Assembly: GCF_030695065.1 (NCBI RefSeq)
Contig: NZ_JAUYTR010000021.1
Span: 141,472 to 205,471, forward strand
DNA: 64,000 nucleotides
Origin: Sediminibacterium sp.
GTDB lineage: Bacteria > Bacteroidota > Bacteroidia > Chitinophagales > Chitinophagaceae
Direction of reading: 5' to 3'
Shown here: positions 1 through 7,296 of the stretch, piece by piece
How the letters are laid out: every line of letters begins with the position of its first letter
Numbering within the stretch: position 1 is the stretch's first letter
Position numbers and translations under genes: made by a program
Notes under the pieces: generated by a model
What the model was told of the DNA's origin: nothing
What the model saw: the letters and a program-made list of their open reading frames with translations, nothing else
The model's database searches: none

Positions 1-263
1 CTAGTCCATCTTTGAAAATGCTCCATCTTCATGGGGCATTTTTGATGTATGTCTTTATGTTTTGCCATTGGATTACCCTCGTAAGTTCCGGAATAGAATA
101 AAATATTTTCCCAGAATCCGTACATGACAGGCAAATGTGCTGCCCAATTTACGGGCACAATTTCTGTAAAAAAAAATGCTATTAACGGATCTTTTTTTAC
201 TTTTTCATAGAAGCTATTGATTAATAACTCTATATCAGCTCTATTAGTAATATCTTTTTTCAT
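1..263 (-). CDS. Group III truncated haemoglobin (3' end cut by window edge)
   Basis: I translated this edge ORF by hand: it opens MKKDITNRADIELLINSFYE and runs 87 codons to the window edge without a stop. The helical pattern, the PVNWAAHLPVMYGFW stretch and the late HFQRWT motif, which should carry the haem-binding (F8) histidine, match group III truncated haemoglobins. These small cytoplasmic haem proteins are thought to bind O2 or NO. The gene starts 30 bp after nosY on the same strand, so it probably belongs to the nos transcription unit, where it could protect against nitric oxide (inference). The 3' end lies outside the window. Confidence 0.9.
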   Translation of the reverse strand, partial: MKKDITNRADIELLINSFYEKVKKDPLIAFFFTEIVPVNWAAHLPVMYGFWENILFYSGTYEGNPMAKHKDIHQKCPMKMEHFQRWT

Positions 264-293
264 AGTAGTTTTTTAATAATTAAATAGTATTAA

Positions 294-1061
294 TTACAAA
301 TCTTTCTTTTTAAACTTTGATAAGGAATATGCAAATGGCAAAACACCCCAAAGTATCAATAATCCAAGAGAGACGACCATTCCGATTGTAGTGCCAAAAA
401 AATCCTTGAAAATCGCCCCAGTATATCCCATGATAGCAGAAGTGTCTAATTGCAGTAAAATTAATATTCTTGATAGGTCTAATGGGCTTAAAGCAGTCAT
501 TAGCACCATTGGTTGTTCAATAGGGTAGTCGGCAAATTGAAAAAGCAGAAAAAGTAAAATTCCGTCAAAGAGTAATGCAAAATAGATCCATAAAACAATG
601 GTTAGCCCAATCCCTTTTGCTTTGTCTTTATATACAATGGTACAAAGCATTGCGATTGATACAAAAATGGTTGTAATCAGAATACCAATACCAATCATTA
701 AAAATGATAAGGGAGGCTCTGCAAAAATGAGCAAAGGAATGCCTGCACCAATAATAAAAGCAGTAACTAGACTACTATTTAAGCCCCAGAATAAACTAAG
801 CCAAATTTTTTTTCTTTTGATTGGATGACTGATCAATAGTTCAATAAATTCAGCACTATTATAGATATATATTGCTGAGAATAATATGGAAACCAGCGGT
901 ACAGTTAATAAAATTAAATTTAATAAGGTTAAAATGCCTTTTGCGCTGCTATCTTCTAAAGTAAATGCAGACCATCCAATTAATACCAGGATGAATGTGT
1001 AAATCATCACAAACTTGTTCTTCATGATATCTAGCATTACATATTTAAATATTCTTCCCAT
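294..1061 (-). CDS. nosY: NosY-like ABC transporter permease of the nos cluster
   Basis: A 255-residue protein with about six hydrophobic segments and no other domain, of the ABC-2 permease type. Coming directly after a NosF-type ATPase and NosD, it is best read as NosY, the membrane subunit of the NosDFY complex that helps assemble the copper-sulfur CuZ centre of nitrous-oxide reductase. The basic tail (SKFKKKDL) should lie in the cytoplasm. Its start overlaps the end of nosF by 17 bp, which points to translational coupling. Similarity to general ABC-2 permeases is weak evidence alone; the name rests mainly on context. Confidence 0.88.
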   Translation of the reverse strand: MGRIFKYVMLDIMKNKFVMIYTFILVLIGWSAFTLEDSSAKGILTLLNLILLTVPLVSILFSAIYIYNSAEFIELLISHPIKRKKIWLSLFWGLNSSLVTAFIIGAGIPLLIFAEPPLSFLMIGIGILITTIFVSIAMLCTIVYKDKAKGIGLTIVLWIYFALLFDGILLFLLFQFADYPIEQPMVLMTALSPLDLSRILILLQLDTSAIMGYTGAIFKDFFGTTIGMVVSLGLLILWGVLPFAYSLSKFKKKDL

Positions 1062-1767
1062 TTTTTCCAGCTTTTAAAATTTGTAAAATGGCTTTGGAGA
1101 TTTTTTCTGTTTGGGTATATTTTTTTAATGCTGAAACAGATTGATGAAAGATAATATCTCCTTCTTGCATAAAAATAAGTTCACTAACCATATCGTCTAA
1201 TTCACTGAGTAGGTGAGAAGTGATTATAATTAATTTCCCTTTTTGTTTTTCAGCAATTATTTTTTGTTTGAGTTTTTCAGCAGCAATTGGATCAAGGCCT
1301 GCCGTGGGTTCATCTAATATCAGAATTGCAGGGTTAAACATAAATGCCAATACGGCACTTACTTTTTGCATTGTTCCCCCACTTAGTGTGCTCATTTTTT
1401 TATCTAATAATGAATCAAGGTCATATGCCTTATATAAATCATAATCTAACTCAGCATCACTATTTCGAATGCCTTTGATCATCTTTATTATTTGACCGAT
1501 GGTCATATTTTGAGGGTATCTACCTATTTGAGGCATGTAACCAATTTGCTTTTTGTATAATTCAGCTTTAAGAATGGATTCATTATTCACTAAGATATTT
1601 CCTGTATCAGGAATTACCATTCCAAGTATTATTTTAATTAGAGTGGTTTTGCCACATCCATTCGGCCCAACTAATGCGATGCATTCACCTTTGTTTAAGA
1701 AGAGGTCAACGGAATTTAAAACGGAAAGTTTTCCAAATTTTTTCGATATTTTTTCAATCTGAATCAT
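1045..1767 (-). CDS. nosF: NosF ABC transporter ATP-binding protein
   Basis: A 240-residue ABC ATPase. Walker A is GPNGCGKTT (about residues 34-42), the signature is LSGGTMQK, Walker B is ILILDEPTAGLDP and the switch histidine is in ITSHLLSEL. In nos clusters this protein pairs with NosY and the periplasmic NosD and powers maturation of the NosZ CuZ site. The start overlaps the nosD stop in an ATGA junction and the end overlaps nosY by 17 bp, so nosD, nosF and nosY are tightly coupled. All catalytic motifs appear intact. Confidence 0.93.
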   Translation of the reverse strand: MIQIEKISKKFGKLSVLNSVDLFLNKGECIALVGPNGCGKTTLIKIILGMVIPDTGNILVNNESILKAELYKKQIGYMPQIGRYPQNMTIGQIIKMIKGIRNSDAELDYDLYKAYDLDSLLDKKMSTLSGGTMQKVSAVLAFMFNPAILILDEPTAGLDPIAAEKLKQKIIAEKQKGKLIIITSHLLSELDDMVSELIFMQEGDIIFHQSVSALKKYTQTEKISKAILQILKAGKNGKNI

Positions 1768-2999
1768 AATTTCAACAAGTTCATTAATGGTTTTTCATCA
1801 ATAAAATTTTCTGGCGTAAGGCTTGGGATTTTCTTCTCCGATTGATCAAGCAGTGTTACAATAAGACTTCTGTATAATAACATAGCTGTTGGATTATTCT
1901 CTACTATTACTGAATATAAACTCAATGGTCTATAAGGGACGTCTCCAATTTTGTCTTTATTTAAGTCGTATCCAGTGTATTTATCCCAATAGTTGTATTG
2001 AAACTTATTCAATAATAAAGTTCCATTAGTACTTACATCAAAAGTATTTTTTAAAAAATTGTTGCTTTGAATAGTATTATCCATACAGTTGGCTTGTATT
2101 TTTAGTCCCCATCCATTATTGCTAAAGGCATTTTTTTCTACGATAGTTCTATTGCAGCCATCCATAAAAATAGCTGCCGTATTTTTATTAAATGTATTTC
2201 CAGACAAATGGCAGTCAGATATTTCTTTTAATAATATTCCATATGCAGCATCCCCCCAATTTTCATTGAAAGTGTTATTCATCATGGTAATTTTTTTTGA
2301 AAACATAACAGCCACACCTGCTCCATTTCTACTGAATATATTTGTGAAATAAGCATCGTTATTAGAATTCATAAAATGTAAACCATACCTAATATTATCA
2401 GTTACCGTATTTCTCCAGATTACTGAATTATTTACAAATTCAAAATAGATTCCATCTCTGCATCCTTTCATACTATTGCCAATGATTTGTAAACTGTCGC
2501 TTTTCCAACAGTGTATTCCATTGCCTATAGTTTGTTCTTCTTTTCCAAATGCAACGATTTTATTGTTTTTGATTAAACAGTGGGTACTGAATTGGATGTA
2601 TATGCCAAAAAAGTTATCGTATAATTCATTATCAATGATGGTTACTCTTGTTGCATCATATACTTTAATGCCCCCCGGATCATCTAAGCTTGCATATCCA
2701 GAATGCTGAACTCTCAAGCCACGAATGGTAACATAACTAGATTTAACTGAAAGTACTTCGTATTTTTTATCTCCGTCTAAAATTGGTCTATCTATACCAA
2801 ACAACGTAATTGATTTGTTAACAATAATATTGCCTTCTTTGTACAGCCCTTTATGTATATAAACAGTATCCCCATTTTCTGTTTTTTCTAACGCTGCTTT
2901 AATCGTTTTAAAAGAATGATTTGATCCAACGTGTAAGCTTTTGGCAATAAGCGCATATTTGCTAGTTAAGAGTAACAGCGTAATCAATATCCATTTCAT
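1764..2999 (-). CDS. nosD: NosD periplasmic copper-site maturation protein
   Basis: A 411-residue exported protein with a signal peptide (MKWILITLLLLTSKYALIAK), followed by repeated short units rich in Asn and Ile (NNSVIW, SNNDAYF, NNTFNEN, GNTFNKN). This is the right-handed beta-helix pattern of the NosD/CASH family. NosD works with NosF and NosY in building the CuZ cluster of NosZ. The open frame extends eight codons further upstream, but the ATG at 2999 begins a clean signal peptide and lies just after the preceding stop at 3002, so I chose it. It overlaps nosF by four bases. Confidence 0.92.
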   Translation of the reverse strand: MKWILITLLLLTSKYALIAKSLHVGSNHSFKTIKAALEKTENGDTVYIHKGLYKEGNIIVNKSITLFGIDRPILDGDKKYEVLSVKSSYVTIRGLRVQHSGYASLDDPGGIKVYDATRVTIIDNELYDNFFGIYIQFSTHCLIKNNKIVAFGKEEQTIGNGIHCWKSDSLQIIGNSMKGCRDGIYFEFVNNSVIWRNTVTDNIRYGLHFMNSNNDAYFTNIFSRNGAGVAVMFSKKITMMNNTFNENWGDAAYGILLKEISDCHLSGNTFNKNTAAIFMDGCNRTIVEKNAFSNNGWGLKIQANCMDNTIQSNNFLKNTFDVSTNGTLLLNKFQYNYWDKYTGYDLNKDKIGDVPYRPLSLYSVIVENNPTAMLLYRSLIVTLLDQSEKKIPSLTPENFIDEKPLMNLLKL

Positions 3000-3001
3000 C
3001 C

Positions 3002-4006
3002 TTATTTGTTTATTTGATCCCAAGAAACTGTTTCTACAGAAATTGATTTACCCTTATTCATTGCTAAATCTTTGTTTGAAAATGCAGCCGTATTGCTTCC
3101 CATTGGACTTTTAATTGTTTCATGACTGATATACCAAGCAGTAGTTGCATCAATTAGTTGATTGTTTGCTTCATAGTCATTTACAAATAATTTGTTCATC
3201 ATAATTTTTTCGTTCAATTTATTAAATGCAATCATACAGTTTAAGTCGTCAAACTTATAAATCCTTCCCTTAGTACTAATAGCTTCTGCGCCAAACCGAA
3301 TATCTGCAACAGTCATTTTACAAAATGCACACTGGTCTTTATTAACTACTAAAGCATCTGGTTTTACATTAGAGCAAGAGCTAAGTAGCATTACAAATAA
3401 TATTGTAGCAGTTGTTTTTTGCTTAATCCATTTTGTAAACCAGCCCGCTTCTAAGCCTACTGCTATTAAACATAATAATCCAGCTCCAATGAATAACCAT
3501 CCCCCCATATCGGGTATGGAGTAAGCCCCAAAATTGAGTAACTGTTTAAATCCAATAAGTGGTGGTTGATAAGCCATTCCAGGTACAATAATTGCAGCAT
3601 TGGGGTCTAGATTATGTCCATAATTGTATTCCCATCTCCAAAAATCAATCATAGCGATTATTCCAAATACTACAAATGCAATGAAGGTACTGTACAACAA
3701 TTTTCTGCCGCCTTTTAAACCAGCGAAAAGCATCAATAACGAATAGAAACCAATAATATAAGGTAAAATAGTAAACTCAATAAAATTCTCTTCATGTAAT
3801 GTTTGCATTCCTATATAATGGTTTAATCCATTTATGATTGCAACGTCTCCACCTAATTTATAAGAAAATATTTGCAAGCCCAATCCTTCAGGGTATTGTG
3901 GCGCGTCTAATTCAATTCGCCAAATAGGTATAAAAATGGAGATTGCTAAAAATACAGCACTAATTACTAACAACCATTTCGATGTTGTAGCTATTTCTTT
4001 TCTCAT
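3002..4006 (-). CDS. nosL: Membrane protein fused to a NosL copper-chaperone domain
   Basis: A 334-residue fusion. Residues 1-190 have about four membrane segments (near 11-30, 80-96, 103-121, 168-186) of a kind often encoded beside nosZ in Bacteroidota. Residues 195-334 form a NosL domain with the CAFCKM metal motif (226-231) and SPMGSNTAAF near residue 304. NosL delivers copper to NosZ. Between the parts lies a hydrophobic stretch ending LLSSCSN (Cys211), which looks like a leftover lipoprotein signal, as if two genes had joined in frame. It lies 65 bp downstream of nosZ beyond a terminator hairpin, and its stop is immediately before nosD. Confidence 0.9.
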   Translation of the reverse strand: MRKEIATTSKWLLVISAVFLAISIFIPIWRIELDAPQYPEGLGLQIFSYKLGGDVAIINGLNHYIGMQTLHEENFIEFTILPYIIGFYSLLMLFAGLKGGRKLLYSTFIAFVVFGIIAMIDFWRWEYNYGHNLDPNAAIIVPGMAYQPPLIGFKQLLNFGAYSIPDMGGWLFIGAGLLCLIAVGLEAGWFTKWIKQKTTATILFVMLLSSCSNVKPDALVVNKDQCAFCKMTVADIRFGAEAISTKGRIYKFDDLNCMIAFNKLNEKIMMNKLFVNDYEANNQLIDATTAWYISHETIKSPMGSNTAAFSNKDLAMNKGKSISVETVSWDQINK

Positions 4007-4026
4007 CTTAAAAAGTTTAAAAATAA

Positions 4027-4060
4027 AAAAGGAGCAGTGTTGGTCTGAACTGCTCCTTTT
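4027..4060 (-). terminator. Intrinsic terminator between nosZ and the nos accessory genes
   Basis: A 12-bp perfect stem (AAAAGGAGCAGT at 4027-4038 pairing with 4049-4060) with a 10-base loop. On the minus strand it is followed by a T-rich run (TTTTTTATTT with the stem end). It begins 11 bases after the nosZ stop and ends before the fused nosL start, so it should end most transcripts after cytochrome c and nosZ and let fewer continue into nosL-D-F-Y. Confidence 0.85.
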
Positions 4061-4071
4061 GTTACAAACGA

Positions 4072-6048
4072 TTACTTAGTTTCTGGAACAGGTTTTCCTA
4101 AACTAAATGTAAGCGGTACATTACTACCAGCAGGGGAAACCCTAATATAACCCTGCATTTCTTGGTGTAATGCACTACAGAAATCTGTACAGTACATTGG
4201 AAACATACCAGGTTTTTTTGGAACCCATTTTAATGTGGTTGTTTCGCCAGGCATAATTAATAGTTCTGCATTATCTGCACCTTTAATAGCGAAGCCATGT
4301 GGCACATCCCAGTCTTGTTCTAAGTTGGTTACATGAAAATATACTTCGTCTCCAACTTTAATACCTTCAATATTGTCTGGTGCAAAGTGAGAACGAATTG
4401 ATGTCATGTAAACATGTACTTTATTTCCATCTCTAGTAACTTTTGCATTTGCTTCACCCATGGTTACATACGGATGCTTGTTTTCAGATAGTTTATATAA
4501 TTTTAACTGACCATTGTTTCTTATAATGTCTGCCGGTGCAGACTGAGCATAGTGTGGCTCTCCAATAGTTGGGTAATCTAAAATCAATTGCATTTTATCG
4601 CCACTGATATCATACAATTGTGCACTCTGCGCCAATTCTGGACCAGTAGGTAAATAACGATCTTTGGTAATTTTATTATATGCCACTAAGTATTTAGGAG
4701 AAGGTTTTTTAGTATTTCCTCCAGGAATACTTAAGTGTCCAACAGAATAATATGTTGGCACACGATCTACCACTGTTAAATCTTTGATATTCCATTTTAC
4801 TACTTCAGAAGATACAAAGAAAGAAGTGTATGCATATCCTTTACCATCAAATTCTGTGTGCAATGGTCCTAGACCTGGTTTCTTTACTTCGCCGTATAAA
4901 GCTGATTCATATTTGATTACAGGAATACCTTCGTAATCTCCATCATATGATTTTGATGCAATAGATTGTTGAATTTTATCAAAACTAAATACTGGGATTA
5001 AGGCTGCAAGTTTGCCAGAGCCTACAATATATTCTCCGGTTGGATCCACATCACAACCATGTGGAGACTTAGGACAAGGGATGAAGTAAACGATGTCTTT
5101 AAACTCTTTCACATCTAATACCAATACTTCTTCTTCCATTTTTGAAGTAGCTGTTTGGGTAGATTCATTCCATGTATTATGGGCATATTTGGCTTTCACT
5201 TTTTTGCCTTTGCCTGCTTTAATATATTCTTCCGCTTTTTTCCAATTCACCGCCATGATAAAGTCTTTGTCTTTTTGAGAAGCATTCACTTCTAATAAAG
5301 TACTGGCTTGCTCGGTATTATAGCAGCTGAAGAAAAACCAACCATGAGATTTTCCTTTACCAGCTCTGGCCAAGTCAAAGTTTACACCAGGTGTTTTTAA
5401 TTGGAAAGCAACTTTCATTTCACCTGTTTCTTTTGCAACACTCACAAAAGAGATATGACCTTTAAAATTCTTTTTGTATGAATTAATGGCAACATCACCA
5501 TTGTCTTCATCAGACGGGACACTAAAACGGGTACCTGCTACAATGTATTCTGAGTTCTCTGTTCCAAATGGTGAACTGTGGTTGCCAGCACTATTTGGGA
5601 GTTCTAAAATTTCAGCAGTTCTAAATGTTTTTAGATCTATTCTTGCTAAACGGGGGGTATTGTTGCCATTGGCGAATACCCATTTACCATCTATTTCACC
5701 ATTGGTTTGGCTCATTTCTGTATGGTGTAAATCGTCCCATGGCACAAATCCATGCGAAGTGTTTAACATTGGTTTGGTTTCTTCACTATAGCCCCATCCT
5801 TTTTCAGGATCTACAGAGAATACAGGAATTACCCTTAATAAACGACCACTTGGTAACCCGTAAACACTCATTTGTCCGCTAAATCCACCTGAGACAAAAT
5901 TGTAGTATTCATCGTATTTCCCAGGAGCTACATAGGCTTTGGCAGCTGCATCGCCACTAACAGCACTTCCCGAGTTTTTGGGTTTACATGAATACAATGC
6001 AGAAATAGCAATTATAGCTGCAATAGAAGTTGATTGTATTATTTTCAT
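4072..6048 (-). CDS. nosZ: Nitrous-oxide reductase NosZ, clade II (atypical) type
   Basis: A 658-residue enzyme reducing N2O to N2 in the periplasm. It has a seven-bladed propeller with CuZ-type histidine motifs (DDLHHTEMSQ, SPHGCDVDP, PHYAQSAPADI) and a C-terminal cupredoxin domain with the CuA motif CTDFCSALHQEM. The N-terminus is a lipoprotein-like Sec signal ending ALYSC rather than a twin-arginine signal, which is typical of clade II NosZ. The frame is open ten codons further upstream, but the ATG at 6048 starts the signal and follows the cytochrome stop by 13 bp. No nosR is visible, as usual for this clade. All copper motifs seen are intact. Confidence 0.97.
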   Translation of the reverse strand: MKIIQSTSIAAIIAISALYSCKPKNSGSAVSGDAAAKAYVAPGKYDEYYNFVSGGFSGQMSVYGLPSGRLLRVIPVFSVDPEKGWGYSEETKPMLNTSHGFVPWDDLHHTEMSQTNGEIDGKWVFANGNNTPRLARIDLKTFRTAEILELPNSAGNHSSPFGTENSEYIVAGTRFSVPSDEDNGDVAINSYKKNFKGHISFVSVAKETGEMKVAFQLKTPGVNFDLARAGKGKSHGWFFFSCYNTEQASTLLEVNASQKDKDFIMAVNWKKAEEYIKAGKGKKVKAKYAHNTWNESTQTATSKMEEEVLVLDVKEFKDIVYFIPCPKSPHGCDVDPTGEYIVGSGKLAALIPVFSFDKIQQSIASKSYDGDYEGIPVIKYESALYGEVKKPGLGPLHTEFDGKGYAYTSFFVSSEVVKWNIKDLTVVDRVPTYYSVGHLSIPGGNTKKPSPKYLVAYNKITKDRYLPTGPELAQSAQLYDISGDKMQLILDYPTIGEPHYAQSAPADIIRNNGQLKLYKLSENKHPYVTMGEANAKVTRDGNKVHVYMTSIRSHFAPDNIEGIKVGDEVYFHVTNLEQDWDVPHGFAIKGADNAELLIMPGETTTLKWVPKKPGMFPMYCTDFCSALHQEMQGYIRVSPAGSNVPLTFSLGKPVPETK

Positions 6049-6061
6049 AATTATTGTTTGA

Positions 6062-6553
6062 TTATTTAGTTCCGTCATTTTTACGCATAAATTCTAAAAT
6101 TTCCCTTGCATCGGTATCGCTTAAGCCTTGATTGGGCATTCTTACCAAACACAATTCAAGTTGTGCTTGAATTTTAGGATCTTTTTCAATCATTGGATCG
6201 GGGTTAGATATAAAGTTTAAAATCCAATAGGGAGTGTTTCTTGTGGTTACTCCTTTCCATCCCGGGCCAACCAGTCTTTCTTCGGTTAGTTTATGGCAAG
6301 AAGTACACTTAGTTGCAGAAATAGCTTCTCCTTTACTAGCCATTGTATTATCAAGTGCCCCCAATATTACATTGGACTCATTAAATTTTCCTTCTCCGCG
6401 TTTAGGATCATAGTCTGAAGGAGAGGCATTTGTTGCAGCATTTACATCTGAAGCTGCTTCTGTAGATGCTGCTTTTTGACCTCCGCCACCACAAGCTATA
6501 ATAGCCCAACATAGGGCTGTCATAAGTACAAATACGATCGGTTTTTTATTCAT
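6062..6553 (-). CDS. Lipoprotein cytochrome c of the nos cluster
   Basis: A 163-residue class I c-type cytochrome. The N-terminus is a lipoprotein signal ending IIAC followed by a Gly run, then an Ala/Ser-rich linker. The haem site is CTSCH (about 82-86) and the likely axial methionine is in LVRMPNQGL near residue 138. It is the first gene of the nos operon, 13 bp ahead of nosZ, so it is probably the electron donor that carries electrons from the quinol/cytochrome chain to NosZ (inference from position). The ATG at 6553 is the natural start of the signal peptide. Confidence 0.92.
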   Translation of the reverse strand: MNKKPIVFVLMTALCWAIIACGGGGQKAASTEAASDVNAATNASPSDYDPKRGEGKFNESNVILGALDNTMASKGEAISATKCTSCHKLTEERLVGPGWKGVTTRNTPYWILNFISNPDPMIEKDPKIQAQLELCLVRMPNQGLSDTDAREILEFMRKNDGTK

Positions 6554-6569
6554 AACTGTAAGTTTTGTG

Positions 6570-6577
6570 TAAAGCTA
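6570..6577 (-). promoter_or_regulatory. Candidate -7 promoter box of the nos operon
   Basis: On the minus strand this reads TAGCTTTA, one base off the Bacteroidota -7 consensus TAnnTTTG. It lies 17 bp upstream of the cytochrome c start codon. If used, transcription would begin near 6567, and the palindrome at 6599-6614 would be centred near -40. One mismatch in an AT-rich region makes this a modest call. Confidence 0.4.
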
Positions 6578-6598
6578 GAAAAGGCAAAATCCAATGTT

Positions 6599-6614
6599 TA
6601 TGATTGCAGTCATA
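6599..6614. promoter_or_regulatory. Crp/Fnr-type palindromic operator upstream of the nos operon
   Basis: The 16-mer TATGATTGCAGTCATA is a palindrome with seven of eight base pairs matching (half sites TATGATTG and TATGACTG). Its layout, TATGA-N6-TCATA, resembles the TTGA-N6-TCAA sites of Crp/Fnr-family regulators. It lies 46 bp upstream of the cytochrome c start and also 43 bp upstream of the divergent PAP2 gene. No regulator gene of this family is in the window. Confidence 0.65.
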
Positions 6615-6657
6615 CTTATAAAAAAGCTTAAACATTATAATCTTCTTATTTTGCAGT

Positions 6658-7296
6658 ATGATTCCACTATTAACGGTCTTATCTGGTTTGCTTGATTGGC
6701 TTATCAAGGCAGATCAAGAATTATTTTTATTATTAAATACTGTATACACGCATCCCTTTTTAGATGCTGTTTATCCATGGTTTAGAGAAGGCAATACTTG
6801 GATGCCTTTGTATTTATTCATTATTGTATTGGCCTTAGTGAATTTTAAACAAAAAGCTTTTGCCTTTATTTTATTTGCTGTACTTACAGTTGTGTTAACC
6901 GATCAAATAAGTAGTAGTTTAATAAAGCCTTTTTTTGAAAGGCCTAGACCTTGTAGAGATCCCTATTTGATGAATCAAATTCGACTATTATTAAATGCTT
7001 GTTCGGGTGGATATAGTTTTACCTCTTCTCATGCTACCAATCATTTTGGGTTTGCTATTTATATTATGTTCACATTAAGTAATATAATTGGGAAGTGGAA
7101 GTATGCTTTTTTAATTTGGGCTGCTGCAATTGCTTATGGTCAAGTGTATGTTGGGGTTCATTACCCATTGGATATTTTTTTTGGCGCTTTGTTAGGTGCA
7201 TTCATAGGATTTGTAACTGCCTATTTTCACAACAAGACTGCTGGTATAATAACTTCAGCAGACATACAAAATAATTTGAGCCATGGTATCCAATAA
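6658..7296 (+). CDS. PAP2-family membrane phosphatase
   Basis: A 212-residue protein with about five or six membrane segments and the phosphatidic-acid-phosphatase type 2 motifs: K90 to RPRP (residues 95-98), SSHATNH (123-129) and GQVYVGVHYPLD (161-172). Family members remove phosphates from lipids such as undecaprenyl pyrophosphate or lipid A on the periplasmic face; the substrate here is unknown. The usual third motif is SRx5Hx3D, but here the arginine is Gln162. It overlaps the next gene, a lipid-linked sugar-transferase type protein, by 14 bp, which suggests a joint role in envelope lipid modification. Confidence 0.88.
   Translation: MIPLLTVLSGLLDWLIKADQELFLLLNTVYTHPFLDAVYPWFREGNTWMPLYLFIIVLALVNFKQKAFAFILFAVLTVVLTDQISSSLIKPFFERPRPCRDPYLMNQIRLLLNACSGGYSFTSSHATNHFGFAIYIMFTLSNIIGKWKYAFLIWAAAIAYGQVYVGVHYPLDIFFGALLGAFIGFVTAYFHNKTAGIITSADIQNNLSHGIQ

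Noticed and set aside
3002..4006. Possibility that the NosL fusion is a sequencing frameshift between two genes
   Set aside because: The frame is continuous through the hydrophobic linker, with no stop in the region and sensible residues on both sides; raw reads would be needed to exclude it fully.
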